Source: Rugosimonospora africana (lineage in GTDB: Bacteria > Actinomycetota > Actinomycetes > Mycobacteriales > Micromonosporaceae). From it: a stretch of 64,000 bases of DNA. Under the pieces are notes generated by a model that saw nothing but the letters and a program-made list of their open reading frames with translations, searched no databases and was not told where the DNA came from. The position numbers and the translations under genes are program-made. The stretch spans positions 31,938-95,937 of the forward strand of contig NZ_BONZ01000048.1 in assembly GCF_016862975.1 (NCBI RefSeq), given 5' to 3'. Below, piece after piece: positions 1 to 8,692 of the stretch; position 1 is the first letter of the stretch, and every line of letters begins with the position of its first letter.

Positions 1-1
1 G

Positions 2-1231
2 GCGACGCTGGCCATCATCAGTGACGTCTTTCCCGACAACCGACGCGGCAAGGCGATCGGGGTGTGGTCGGCGATCGGTGGGCTGTCGATCGCGTTCGGG
101 CCGATCGCCGGAGGCTTCCTGCTGGAAAAGTTCTGGTGGGGATCGGTCTTTCTGGTCAACGTGCCGATGGTGGCGGTGTGCTCGGTGCTGATCCTGCTGG
201 CGGTGCCGGACTCCCGGGCGGCTGGACGCGATCGGCTGGACTTCGCCGGGGTACTGCTGTCCATGGGAGGCACCGGCCTGCTGGTGTACGGCGTGATCCG
301 CGGCGGGGAGGCGGCCGCGTGGACCAGCCCCGGCGTCGCCGGAAGCCTGATCGGGGGCGGCGTGCTGCTCGCCGCCCTGGTCTGGTTCGAACGGCGGGCC
401 GCGGCCCCGGCGCTTGACGTACGCCCATTGCGCGACGGCGCGTTCGCCGCGTGCACGGGCAGCGTCGCTGTGTCGTTCTTCGCGCTCACCGGCGGAATGT
501 TCGTGCTGGTGTTCTACCTGCAGATCGTTCTCGCCTTCTCCCCGCTGAAGATGGGCCTCGCGCTGTTGCCGGTGGCCGCGGGCTCGGTGCTGTCGTCCGG
601 GGCGAGCCACGGCCTGCTGCGGCGCTGGGGAGCCCGGCCGGTAATTGTGCTCGGGCTGGTCCTGCTGGCCGGCTCCTTCGCGGGCCTGTCGGTGGTCACC
701 GCCGCCACCCCGCGCTGGCAGCTCGAGGCCACGCTCAGCCTTTCCGGACTGGGTATGGGTCTGGTGATGGGTGCGGCGACGTCGAGCATCATGACGCTGG
801 TACCCAGGGACAAGGCGGGCGTCGGCGCCGGGGTGAACAACACCCTGCGGCAGGTGGGCGCGGCGTTGGGTGTCGCGGTACTCGGCTCGGTTCTGTCCCA
901 GCGGTACCACTCCGGGCTCGGCACCGCGGTCGACGCACTCCCCGACGACCTGCGCGCCCGAGCCGCCAACTCGTTGGGCGGCACGACGACCTCTCTCACC
1001 GAGGCCGCGCACCGCCCGGGCGGGCTGGCGTCGGGCGGAGCGGCGCTGGCCGATCGGGCGCAGCATGCCTACCTGTCGGCCATGCACCTGACCGTGCTTG
1101 TCGCCGTCGCCGCGCTGACCGTCACCGGGCTGCTGGTGGTGCGGTGGCTGCCCGGCAGGGCGACGCCACCGGTGTCCGTGTCGACGAGGCAGGACGACCA
1201 TGCGGAGCAGGAGGAGCCAGTGCTGCCATGA
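2..1231 (+). CDS. MFS drug exporter, DHA2 (EmrB/QacA) family, 5' partial
   Basis: This is an integral-membrane proton-driven exporter of the 14-helix DHA2 family. The reading frame is already open at base 2, where 'AIISDVFPDNRRGKAIG' is read before the first internal GTG, so the start and the first helices lie outside the window. About 409 residues are visible. They contain the segment 'GVWSAIGGLSIAFGPIAGG' typical of motif C in drug:H+ antiporters, a series of hydrophobic helices, and the late 'GAGVNNTLRQVGAALGVAVLG' type segment found in EmrB/QacA proteins. The tail after about residue 385 is hydrophilic. It ends 17 bp before the convergent PucR gene. The substrate cannot be read from sequence. 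The family assignment is firm. Confidence 0.9.
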   Translation, partial: ATLAIISDVFPDNRRGKAIGVWSAIGGLSIAFGPIAGGFLLEKFWWGSVFLVNVPMVAVCSVLILLAVPDSRAAGRDRLDFAGVLLSMGGTGLLVYGVIRGGEAAAWTSPGVAGSLIGGGVLLAALVWFERRAAAPALDVRPLRDGAFAACTGSVAVSFFALTGGMFVLVFYLQIVLAFSPLKMGLALLPVAAGSVLSSGASHGLLRRWGARPVIVLGLVLLAGSFAGLSVVTAATPRWQLEATLSLSGLGMGLVMGAATSSIMTLVPRDKAGVGAGVNNTLRQVGAALGVAVLGSVLSQRYHSGLGTAVDALPDDLRARAANSLGGTTTSLTEAAHRPGGLASGGAALADRAQHAYLSAMHLTVLVAVAALTVTGLLVVRWLPGRATPPVSVSTRQDDHAEQEEPVLP

Positions 1232-1248
1232 CCGTGGTGCGTTGCGGC

Positions 1249-2415
1249 TTACGCCGCGCCCATCACCGGTCGGGGTTGCCGGCCACGCAGGTTGCGATGG
1301 TTCAACGCCCACATCACTTCGGTGCGGGTACGCGGGTGGTCGAGGGCCATGCCGGTGACCTCAGCGAATCGCCGCAGCCGGTACCGCACCGTGTTCGGAT
1401 GCACGTGCAGGCTCTCCGCGGTGGCGACGACGTCGAGACCACTCAGGAGCCAGCGCTGTACCGTGCTTTCCAACTCCTCGGTGTTGGGCAGCGCGTCCAG
1501 GAACGGATCGATCCGCCCCGCCAACGCCTCGCCCAGATCACCGCAGCGGAGCATCGCCAGTTCGAGGGCCAGATCCGCACGAGTCACCGTCCCGGTCCGC
1601 CCGAACGCCCGCGCCGCCGCCAGCACCTCGGTTGCCTGACCGAAGCAGGCGGGCACGTCCCACAGCGGGGCCGGCCCGGCCACGGCTATCGGATGATCAG
1701 CGAGTCCGGTCGGCGGGCGGGTGAGTACGCCGCACACGTCGCCCTCGATCTCCTCCAGCACGCCCGGGCCGCCGTGGCGCACCAGCGCATCGCGCAACCG
1801 GCGTCGACCGGACTGTGTGGGAGCGTGCGCGCGTACGGCGTACACCCGGCTGCCGGGTTCCAAGAGCCAGCTCAGTGCCGCCGCGCTCAATTCGGCGAGT
1901 TTGAGCCGGCCGTGCAGGAGCTGATCCACCACGTCCCGTTGCCCGCGGCGCGGGCCGGCGAGGCGCTCCAATGTCGCACGGTGCGCGGACATGAACCGGG
2001 TGCTGACCGTCGCCGACCACTGGTGCAGGGCGCCGGTGAACGCCGTCAGCACGCCTTCGGGCAGGTCGGAGGCGCGACAGTACCGGACGGCCCGAACCAG
2101 CGCGTCACTGACGTGAAGCTGCATGCCGAGGAGAATGGTGTCGCTGGGGATGCCCTGTTCGGCGCGCAGGGCGGCAACCGCCGCCGCGCTGCGCAGCTCC
2201 GCCCCGGTGGGCTCCCGCAACTCGCGCACGGCCGCCGCCGCGTGTTCGAACAGGGTCCGGGTGCCTGGCACGAGGTCGGCCAGCGACAGCCGGCCAAGCA
2301 GGTCAACGCGTTCCCGGATCGACTCCACGTCCTGCGTCACTATCGTGTCGAGGTCGAGTTCAAAGTTTCGTACCAGCAGGCGCATGCTTGTGGCGACGGT
2401 CTGTCTCGCGGGCAC
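1249..2415 (-). CDS. PucR/CdaR-family transcriptional regulator
   Basis: A 388-residue cytoplasmic DNA-binding protein. The C-terminus (about residues 325-375) carries the PucR-type helix-turn-helix, seen as 'ESLHVHPNTVRYRLRRF' followed by 'TGMALDHPRTRTEVMWAL', the hallmark of the family. The N-terminal two thirds is a helical sensor region without a recognisable ligand motif. The length matches actinobacterial PucR proteins of 380-420 residues. The start is a GTG at 2415 giving MPARQTV. The gene is convergent with the DHA2 exporter, so it may or may not control it. PucR-family proteins usually respond to metabolites; the inducer here is unknown. Confidence 0.85.
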   Translation of the reverse strand: MPARQTVATSMRLLVRNFELDLDTIVTQDVESIRERVDLLGRLSLADLVPGTRTLFEHAAAAVRELREPTGAELRSAAAVAALRAEQGIPSDTILLGMQLHVSDALVRAVRYCRASDLPEGVLTAFTGALHQWSATVSTRFMSAHRATLERLAGPRRGQRDVVDQLLHGRLKLAELSAAALSWLLEPGSRVYAVRAHAPTQSGRRRLRDALVRHGGPGVLEEIEGDVCGVLTRPPTGLADHPIAVAGPAPLWDVPACFGQATEVLAAARAFGRTGTVTRADLALELAMLRCGDLGEALAGRIDPFLDALPNTEELESTVQRWLLSGLDVVATAESLHVHPNTVRYRLRRFAEVTGMALDHPRTRTEVMWALNHRNLRGRQPRPVMGAA

Positions 2416-2628
2416 AATTCACCCCTTCCAGTCGGCGAGAGACATTCGGTGTGATGGTAGAGGCCTACGGATCTTTCGGCGAAAAAGGTCCGGGCGGCCC
2501 ATTGACGGATCCCGAGGCCTGATCGCGTTGAGCGAGCTGCCCGGCATGGTTGGCCTGCGCCGACGTCGGCTACAGCGGGAGTCGTAGGTCGCCAGGAATC
2601 AAACCACGGGTGGAGACCCGAGCCGTCT

Positions 2629-3480
2629 TCACGCGGCGAACTCCACGATCAGCCGGGCCAGTTCGGCCGGCTGATCCTCTGACACGAAGGTGTACGAGTC
2701 GGCGACAGTGACCAGTCGTGCGTCGGGCAGGGTTGCCGCGAGTCGTTCGAAGAGCCGGGCAGGGAAGATCCGGTCGTCCCGCGCACGGACCAGCAGCACC
2801 GGCTTGCCGAATCCGGTCAGGGCCTCGGCCGCGGCCAGCGTGTACCTGTTGTGCACACCACCGATGAACCGCTTGGTGTCCCGGCGGATCCGGCGGCTGT
2901 CGTAGCCCGGCCGCAGGTAGGAGTCGAGGATCCCGGCCGGGATGCCACGCTTGGCCAACCAGCCGAACGCGGACGGCCGCCGCTGAACGACCGGCAGCCG
3001 CAGCAGTCGGCTGCCCAGCCAGATCGCACCGGGCAACCCCACCAGCTTGGGCAGCGAGGTGAACGGCTCGGGAAAGAAGTCCTCGAACGCGTCGCACGGG
3101 GTGAGCACAACCCGGCCGAGCCGCTGCGGATGGTTGGCCATCAGGATCTGGGTGAGTGCGCCGCCGGTGTCGTTGGCGACCACGGTGACGTCCGTCAGGT
3201 CGAGCGCATCGAGGAACTCCGCGATCATCCCGGCGATCCCGGAGGGCGTCAGGTCGGCGTCGGCCGGCATGGGTATCCGGTGCGAGCCGAGCGGCCAGTC
3301 CGGCGCGAGGCAGCGAAAGCCCGCGTCCGCGACGGCCGGCACGACCTTGCGCCAGAGGTTGGCGTTGACCAGCAGGCCGTGCACGAACACCACGGGTGGG
3401 CCGGAACCGCGCTCGGTGTAGGCGACCCGGCCGCTGGGCAGGGCCACGGTCCTGCCGGTGCCGAGGGCCGCGTCGAGCAT
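2629..3480 (-). CDS. Alpha/beta hydrolase with Asp-type nucleophile elbow
   Basis: A 283-residue cytoplasmic alpha/beta-hydrolase. The oxyanion-hole motif 'VVFVHGLLVNANLW' is at residues 30-43, and the nucleophile elbow reads 'VVANDTGGA', putting Asp104 where lipases and esterases have Ser. An Asp nucleophile is typical of haloalkane dehalogenases and epoxide hydrolases. Near the C-terminus, where the catalytic His is expected before 'EDQP', the sequence is 'DSYTFVSEDQP' with no His. I chose the ATG at 3480 because homology begins there; the frame stays open far upstream but that part has no domain. The gene diverges from an XRE regulator across 158 bp holding a perfect palindrome, so it is probably that regulator's target. 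Confidence 0.8.
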   Translation of the reverse strand: MLDAALGTGRTVALPSGRVAYTERGSGPPVVFVHGLLVNANLWRKVVPAVADAGFRCLAPDWPLGSHRIPMPADADLTPSGIAGMIAEFLDALDLTDVTVVANDTGGALTQILMANHPQRLGRVVLTPCDAFEDFFPEPFTSLPKLVGLPGAIWLGSRLLRLPVVQRRPSAFGWLAKRGIPAGILDSYLRPGYDSRRIRRDTKRFIGGVHNRYTLAAAEALTGFGKPVLLVRARDDRIFPARLFERLAATLPDARLVTVADSYTFVSEDQPAELARLIVEFAA

Positions 3481-3586
3481 TCGTGCCTCTTTCCAGGGTT
3501 CTGCCGATTTCTCGAGTGCCACTCTCGGTTCCTGTCGGAACTGGGGAACGTAGCCATCCTGCACGCCCGGGTGACGCGATTGCGAA

Positions 3587-3599
3587 TACCTGGCAGGTA
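3587..3599. promoter_or_regulatory. Perfect 13-bp palindrome, probable operator of the divergent XRE regulator
   Basis: The sequence TACCTGGCAGGTA is a perfect inverted repeat (6-1-6). It lies 40 bp upstream of the XRE regulator start and about 110 bp upstream of the divergent hydrolase start. Its position in a short divergent promoter region suggests a binding site for the neighbouring helix-turn-helix protein. That role is inferred. Confidence 0.5.
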
Positions 3600-3638
3600 C
3601 TCGTTTCGGCGCGCGCCGCCCGGCTATCGTGACGTTTC

Positions 3639-4430
3639 GTGACAACCGCGAACGTCGGACACCTGATCCGCCGGCAACGGGGACTGGTCCGGCGCAGCCA
3701 GCTGGACCTGGCGCACGAGATCGGCATCTCGCCCCGTCACCTGAGCTTCGTCGAGCTGGGCAAGTCGAAGCCGAGTGCCGCCTTGCTGATGACGATCGCA
3801 CAGCATCTGGACCTGCCGCTGCGAGAGCGCAACGACTGGCTGCTGGCGGCCGGATACGCACCCCGTTATCCGGAGACGCCCCTGACCGGGCCGGCGCTTT
3901 CCCGGGTCCGGGCCTCGCTGCAGGCGCTACTGGACGCGCACGACCCGTTCCCCGGCTTCGCCGTCGACCTCCAGTGGAATGTGCAACTGAGCAACCGCGC
4001 CGCGCGCCGGCTGGTCGCCGGCATCCCCGAGGACGTACGCGGCGTGCCGACCAACATTTTCCGCACAGCCCTGCACCCCGCCGGGCTCGCCGGCCGTACC
4101 CGGAACTTCCCGCAATGGTCCGCCTACCTGCTCCGCCGGCTCGACCGATCGGTCGTGCGGACCCAGGATCCCCGCCTTGCCGGACTCGCCGACGACATCG
4201 CGACCTGGCCCGCCATTCCCGAACGCCATACCTGGAGCCACCTTTCTTCCGACGAGGCGGACGACCCGGTCCTGCCATGGCATCTGGAGTTCGGCGGGAG
4301 AGAGTTGTCGATGTTCATCATGCTGAGCACATTCGGGACCCCGATGGACGTCACCCTGTCGGACCTCTCTATCGAGCTGTTCTTCCCCGCCGACCAGCAG
4401 ACCGACACCGTCCTGCGCCGCCAGACGTGA
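3639..4430 (+). CDS. XRE regulator with MmyB-like ligand-binding domain
   Basis: A 263-residue regulator. Residues 5-60 form a Cro/CI-type helix-turn-helix ('LDLAHEIGISPRHLSFVELG'). The rest matches the MmyB-like PAS-type domain: 'LLAAGYAPRYPETPL' after the HTH, then 'DPFPGFAVDLQWNVQLSN', a leucine-rich centre and a final 'DVTLSDLSIELFFPAD' strand segment. Known members commonly repress an adjacent oxidoreductase or hydrolase and may bind lipid-like ligands. The GTG start at 3639 gives MTTANVGHLIRRQR. The divergent alpha/beta hydrolase and the palindrome between them make a local repressor-target pair likely. Confidence 0.88.
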   Translation: MTTANVGHLIRRQRGLVRRSQLDLAHEIGISPRHLSFVELGKSKPSAALLMTIAQHLDLPLRERNDWLLAAGYAPRYPETPLTGPALSRVRASLQALLDAHDPFPGFAVDLQWNVQLSNRAARRLVAGIPEDVRGVPTNIFRTALHPAGLAGRTRNFPQWSAYLLRRLDRSVVRTQDPRLAGLADDIATWPAIPERHTWSHLSSDEADDPVLPWHLEFGGRELSMFIMLSTFGTPMDVTLSDLSIELFFPADQQTDTVLRRQT

Positions 4431-4460
4431 GCGGGCGTGTGAGTCGGCGCCGCTTGCGGC

Positions 4461-5336
4461 TCAGGTACCGGCGAGGCGCTCCACCACCGGCGCGAACTGT
4501 TCGAGGAACATCCCGCTCACCGTGATGTAGGAGATCCCGAGGGTGTCGCGGCGCCGGCGCAGGGTGTCGGCCAGCTGTGCCGGCGTACCGATGAGGAACG
4601 CTGTGCCGCCGGTGGCCGCCATGATGCGGGGATCGCCGCCGACCTGGCGTGCCAACCAGCCGTCGCCGGGCAGATCCTCAAGACGATCGGCTACCGCTGC
4701 CAGGTTGGCGGCAATCTCCAGCTGGTCGAAGCGGCCTGCGGCGAAGCGGCGCAAGTCCGCGACCTTCGCCGCGAGTTCCTCCTCCGGGGCCTGTGGGGGA
4801 GTACCCAGCGCGACGATGTCGGCCTGTTCCGCCGCGAGCCGCAGCACCCGGGGCCCGGAACCGGCGACCAGGATCGGTGGACGCGGCTGGGCGACCGCAC
4901 GCTCGACCCCCGTCGTACGGGTCCCCTCGCCCGACTGCTTCACCTCGCGGATCGTGTCGGCGAGGCGCTGTACCCGCTGGCCCGGGGTACCGAACGGCAC
5001 ACCGAGCCGGGCGGCGTCGTGCTGTGCGCCGGGCCGTCCGGCGCCGAGGCCCAGTTCGAAGCGGCCGGCCGAGAGCATGTCGAGACTGGCCGTCTCATGG
5101 GCCACGGTGCCCGGCGTCCGGTTGGGCGCGCTGAGCACGTACGTGCCGACGCACAGCGCGCTGGTCGCCGCGGAAAGTGCCGCCAGCGCCGGAAACGGGG
5201 ACAGGGTGTTCTGGGTGTCGGGTACGAGCAGGACGTTGTACCCGAGTTGCTCGGCCCGGCGGCCCATGGTCAGCCACGCTTGCGCGGACGGGGCCGACCC
5301 GGCCACGACGCCGAAACGAAAGAGGCGGTCGGTCAT
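4461..5336 (-). CDS. LLM-class flavin-dependent oxidoreductase
   Basis: A 291-residue luciferase-like monooxygenase (F420- or FMN-dependent TIM barrel). Diagnostic segments are 'RFGVVAGSAPSAQAWL' at the N-terminus, 'AEQLGYNVLLVPDTQ', 'LCVGTYVLSAPNRTPG', 'ETASLDMLSAGRFELGLGAG' and 'PPILVAGSGPRVLRLAAEQAD'. These match the TIGR03621-like actinobacterial LLM enzymes. The start is the ATG at 5336, preceded by a GAGGAG ribosome site; the open frame continues upstream but without homology. It is the last of three minus-strand genes after a methyltransferase and a thioesterase, 172 bp from the latter. Its substrate is unknown. Confidence 0.9.
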   Translation of the reverse strand: MTDRLFRFGVVAGSAPSAQAWLTMGRRAEQLGYNVLLVPDTQNTLSPFPALAALSAATSALCVGTYVLSAPNRTPGTVAHETASLDMLSAGRFELGLGAGRPGAQHDAARLGVPFGTPGQRVQRLADTIREVKQSGEGTRTTGVERAVAQPRPPILVAGSGPRVLRLAAEQADIVALGTPPQAPEEELAAKVADLRRFAAGRFDQLEIAANLAAVADRLEDLPGDGWLARQVGGDPRIMAATGGTAFLIGTPAQLADTLRRRRDTLGISYITVSGMFLEQFAPVVERLAGT

Positions 5337-5508
5337 CGCGTGGTCTCCTCGTGGCGGCGCGGATTCGGTTGCGCTTCCAGGATGCGGTACCCGGACTGTC
5401 GCCGACATCTGACTGGCGATGGCTGGTCCTCTACGCCGGTCGGCGTACGGAGGCCGGCGAACGTACGCCGAGGGTAGAAGCGGACACAGGATGGCGGCTG
5501 CTGCCGGG

Positions 5509-5964
5509 TCACCTCTCCGGCCGTGCGACGCGGATGAGGGTCTGCTGTCCGTTCGCGACAAGGGTGCGCCGCTCACTCCCGACGCCGAACACCTCCAACT
5601 GACACACGGTGAGCGTGCGTCCGGATTTCAGGACGGTTCCGACGGCTTCGAGGTGGTCGCCGGTGGCGGGCGCGAGAAGATTGATCTTGTATTCGACGGT
5701 GAGAACCTCGGTGTTGTCGGGGAACAGCGTGTAGGCCGCGTAGCCACCGGCGGTATCCGCGATGGCGCTGGTGGCGCCCGCGTGGAAGTAGCCGTGCTGC
5801 TGAGTGAGCTCGGGGCGGCTCGGAAGCACGATGTGCACTCGCCCCGGCGCGATGTGCGTTATCCGTGCACCGAGGTGGGCCATCAGTCCCTGGCGCTCGA
5901 AGCTGGCACGGATGCGCTCCCGAACCTCGGGGCTCGCCTGGTCCTGCCGCGTCTGCTCTCCCAC
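5509..5964 (-). CDS. PaaI-family hotdog thioesterase
   Basis: A 151-residue single-hotdog acyl-CoA thioesterase. The characteristic 'QQHGYFHAGATSAIADTAGGYAA' region holds the H-G-x-x-H-x-G type active-site stretch with an Asp in the central helix, followed by 'TVEYKINLLAPATGD' and 'SGRTLTVCQLEVFGV'. These are hallmarks of PaaI/4-hydroxybenzoyl-CoA-type enzymes. The start is a GTG at 5964 behind GAAGGAG. The methyltransferase ends 30 bp upstream on the same strand, so the two are probably co-transcribed. It likely hydrolyses a medium or aromatic acyl-CoA; the specific substrate is not evident. Confidence 0.9.
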   Translation of the reverse strand: MGEQTRQDQASPEVRERIRASFERQGLMAHLGARITHIAPGRVHIVLPSRPELTQQHGYFHAGATSAIADTAGGYAAYTLFPDNTEVLTVEYKINLLAPATGDHLEAVGTVLKSGRTLTVCQLEVFGVGSERRTLVANGQQTLIRVARPER

Positions 5965-5994
5965 GTGTTCTCCTTCGCCAATCGTGCTTCCGCC

Positions 5995-6660
5995 TCAGGC
6001 CGCCTGCGGCTCGGGACTGAGGGAGGGGCCCGGCTTGCGGAACAGGAGATGCGCCTCCGGCGTGGGCGCGTACCTGAGGTCGGGTTGAGCCGGACACACG
6101 AGCCGCGCTCGCTCGACGAGGCCGGCGTGATTGAGGAGTGCCGCGAATTCGTCCGCATTCCATGCCCACGCGGGCGCGGCGGCATGGTCGAACGGTTGGG
6201 TGGGGCCGCCTCCCGCGGCTTGGAACTCCACGAGCAGGCAGCCGCCGGGGCGCAGCACCCGCGTGAACTCGGCCAGCACCGAAGGTACTTCAACCGGCTC
6301 CGTGTGGATCACCGAATAGCGGGCCACCACGGCGTCGAAGTCTTCGTCCCGGTACGGCAGAGCGCGCAGGTCGCCGACGGTGAATTCGAGGCCCGGATAG
6401 GCGCCGCGGGCCAACTCGATGAGCTTCTCGGCGGCGTCGATGCCACAGGCATCGCACCCCCAGTTGCGCAGCATCTTCGTCACCTGCCCGGCACCGCATC
6501 CGGCATCCAGGACCCGCGGGTGTGGACCCACGAGGTCGACCAGCATGCGGATCATGTTCCGATCCAGCGGGAACATCGGCAGTGCCTCGTCCTGGAACCT
6601 GTCCGCGTATCGCTGGGCGCGGTCGTCATAGCCAACGCTGGGATGCTGGAAACTCGCCAT
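5995..6660 (-). CDS. Class I SAM-dependent methyltransferase
   Basis: A 221-residue methyltransferase. Motif I is 'VLDAGCGAGQVTKML', the acidic end of strand 2 is 'CGIDAAEKLIELA', motif II is 'VGDLRALPYRDEDFDAVVA' and motif III is 'RVLRPGGCLLVEF'. This is the Methyltransf_11/25 fold of small-molecule enzymes. An ATG at 6678 is a possible alternative start and neither has a strong ribosome site; I prefer 6660 (MASFQHPSVGYDD) because family homology begins there. It leads the minus-strand group with the thioesterase and LLM enzyme. The methyl acceptor cannot be predicted. Confidence 0.85.
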   Translation of the reverse strand: MASFQHPSVGYDDRAQRYADRFQDEALPMFPLDRNMIRMLVDLVGPHPRVLDAGCGAGQVTKMLRNWGCDACGIDAAEKLIELARGAYPGLEFTVGDLRALPYRDEDFDAVVARYSVIHTEPVEVPSVLAEFTRVLRPGGCLLVEFQAAGGGPTQPFDHAAAPAWAWNADEFAALLNHAGLVERARLVCPAQPDLRYAPTPEAHLLFRKPGPSLSPEPQAA

Positions 6661-6880
6661 CCGCACATGCTGGCACATAAGGCAGGCGCCTGGTGGCGGG
6701 TGAGGGCGGTCGGTGGGTTGCCGGTGGCGTGTTGCATCCGTCCGGATCAATCTCGGTGCCGACCGTACTGCCGAGCCAGTTGCCGACATCGCTTCCGCAG
6801 GCTCGACTAGGCCCGATGTCTCATCGGGCGATCCGGAGTGACCACAAGGGTCTCTCCGAACGAAGGGAGCTAGCCTAGCC

Positions 6881-7471
6881 ATGACTACATCAGGCATCCG
6901 CGACTCGCGTGTTGCCGGGCCAGCGCCGTCACGCGGTGCCCGGTTCCGCCGGAGTTGGCGGCGCTGGGCGCCGCTTGCGACGGTTCCTCTCGTCGCGGTT
7001 CTGGCGCTGGCCGCCCCCGCTCAGGCGGCGAGCCCGCGGGCGGCCGGTGCGGCGCTGACTGTCACCGCGTCGAACTCCACGTCGGCGGCCCCGGCGGCGG
7101 ACGGCTTCGGCTGCCCGTCGGGCGACTTCTGCTTCTGGGTAGACATCAACTTTGGCAAATTCTACGGCGAGCTGAGCGCCAAGAATGCCGACTGGACCAA
7201 GCTCCCGAACCCGCAGTGCCGTACGGGCAACTGGAACGACTGCGCCTCCTCGGTGGACAACCAGGGGGTGAACTGCACCGCGGTCGGGTGGTGGGACACC
7301 GGCTACCAGGGTCATTACATTTTCGTCAGTCGTGGCGAAACGCTCAGCGACCTGACCTGGTACGCATGGGTCGACACCAACCACCAGGAACACCTGTGGA
7401 ACGACGCCATCAGCTCGAACAGTTGGCGCACACCTGACCTCGGTACCAACTCCACCTGCACCGGCCCGTGA
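6881..7471 (+). CDS. Secreted peptidase-inhibitor-I36-like protein
   Basis: A 196-residue exported protein. Residues 1-50 form a long Sec signal peptide with an Arg-rich n-region, a hydrophobic core 'LATVPLVAVLALAAPAQA' and AxA cleavage near residue 50. The mature part has the I36/beta-gamma-crystallin-like pattern 'GCPSGDFCFWVDINFG', 'WNDCASSVDNQG' and a late 'LWNDAISSN', with several Cys that could pair outside the cell. Family members include Streptomyces metalloproteinase inhibitor SMPI, but most are uncharacterised. The ATG at 6881 follows GAAGGGAG. Its stop codon overlaps the start of the next lipoprotein gene (GTGATG), implying translational coupling. Confidence 0.75.
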   Translation: MTTSGIRDSRVAGPAPSRGARFRRSWRRWAPLATVPLVAVLALAAPAQAASPRAAGAALTVTASNSTSAAPAADGFGCPSGDFCFWVDINFGKFYGELSAKNADWTKLPNPQCRTGNWNDCASSVDNQGVNCTAVGWWDTGYQGHYIFVSRGETLSDLTWYAWVDTNHQEHLWNDAISSNSWRTPDLGTNSTCTGP

Positions 7472-8394
7472 TGCGGTCAGCGAGCCTGATCGCTCTGGGT
7501 CTTGCGGCGGTGCTGGCCACAACCAGCCTCAGCGGCTGCCGGGCGGGGTCGACGACCCCGCCCGGGGACGCCGCAGTGCTTGACCTGGTCACCCGCACCG
7601 GCAGCTATTCGCAGCGCGCCCAGATCCTGACCGACGCCGAGAACCACCTGATCGCCGACTGCATGCACGCCCAACACCTGCCCTACGTGATACCGCCCGC
7701 GGCCTCGCCAACCACGACGCCGGGCAGCGCGAACGACCTCGCCAGCCGCAGCCGGATCGGCTACGGGCTCTACCAGCAGTACGCGTCGAAGACGCCAGAC
7801 GGCGGCCCAGCCGCGCAGCCCGGCAGCAACGACTACTACCTGGCGCATCTACCCGAGCCCGAGCAGCGCCGTTACCGCACCGCACTGCGCGGCGACGACA
7901 CCGACAGGGCTGGGTTGAAGCTCGGTACCGGCCAGCAGATCGCCTACCCCCGCCACGGCTGCGAGCCACAGGCCCGACAGCGGCTCTACGGCGACCTCGT
8001 CGTCGACGCACAGATCACCTACATCCCGCAGAACGTCAACCAGGCCGCCACCGTTCAACAGCAACAGGACAGCCGCTACCGCGCCGTGCTGGCCCAGTGG
8101 AGCGACTGCATGGCGACCGGCGGGCAGCGGTACGCCACGCCCGCGGATGTCCGCGCGCGACTCGACGCGCGGTACCGGGCCGACGGACCCTCCGACGCGC
8201 TGCGGCAACAGGAGATCAACCTCGCGGTGCAGGACGCCCGCTGCGCCGATCGGGTCCACCTGGACGCGACCGCGCTGAAGATCCTCCGCGCCGACACCCG
8301 GCACATCCCACCCGCCGACTGGCGGGAACTGCAACGGCTCACGGCCGCCTGGCTGAAGGCGGTGACGATCGCCCAGCGGGTGGCCGCCCGGTGA
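7471..8394 (+). CDS. Putative lipoprotein of unknown function
   Basis: A 307-residue protein with a lipoprotein signal: Arg near the N-terminus, hydrophobic 'LIALGLAAVLATTSL' and lipobox 'LSGC' at about residues 20-23, so it is probably anchored in the outer leaflet of the membrane. The mature part is helical and polar, with repeated patterns such as 'ADCMHAQHLPYVIP', 'WSDCMATGGQRYATPADVRA' and 'QEINLAVQDARCADRV'. Related lipoproteins of unknown function are common in actinomycetes. A GTG three bases upstream is the alternative start. Either overlaps the stop of the I36-like gene, suggesting coupled synthesis and possibly a shared extracellular role. Confidence 0.7.
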   Translation: MRSASLIALGLAAVLATTSLSGCRAGSTTPPGDAAVLDLVTRTGSYSQRAQILTDAENHLIADCMHAQHLPYVIPPAASPTTTPGSANDLASRSRIGYGLYQQYASKTPDGGPAAQPGSNDYYLAHLPEPEQRRYRTALRGDDTDRAGLKLGTGQQIAYPRHGCEPQARQRLYGDLVVDAQITYIPQNVNQAATVQQQQDSRYRAVLAQWSDCMATGGQRYATPADVRARLDARYRADGPSDALRQQEINLAVQDARCADRVHLDATALKILRADTRHIPPADWRELQRLTAAWLKAVTIAQRVAAR

Positions 8395-8692
8395 CGCCGC
8401 TCGTCCCGCCTCGCCGGTACCTGTTATCGAAAAGCTTCCGGGACCCGCCCCGGCACGGCCGTGCTGGTTGGACCGCGTGACAGCGGATCCCAGCCAGCGC
8501 GTCCTCCGCGTCGATTGGTTTGCCGTGCTCAGCGGCGCGGCACCCGGCGGTCATCACGCTCGGTAATGACTCGAAAGACATTCGGAACGGTATTGACGCG
8601 CGCCGGCAACCTGCTCGACTCTTGGTTCAGTCAAGACATCCGTGATCATCAATCTCGGATGGTCGCTGGACGGGGGAGACATGGAGGCTCGG
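8395..8692. other. Non-coding leader upstream of the GH30 gene
   Basis: About 300 bp between the lipoprotein and the GH30 gene. No convincing ORF, terminator or CebR-type operator was found by eye. The proximal part is relatively AT-rich around 8575-8665 and probably holds the promoter. The GGAGG at 8684-8688 is the ribosome site for the start at 8693. Confidence 0.4.
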
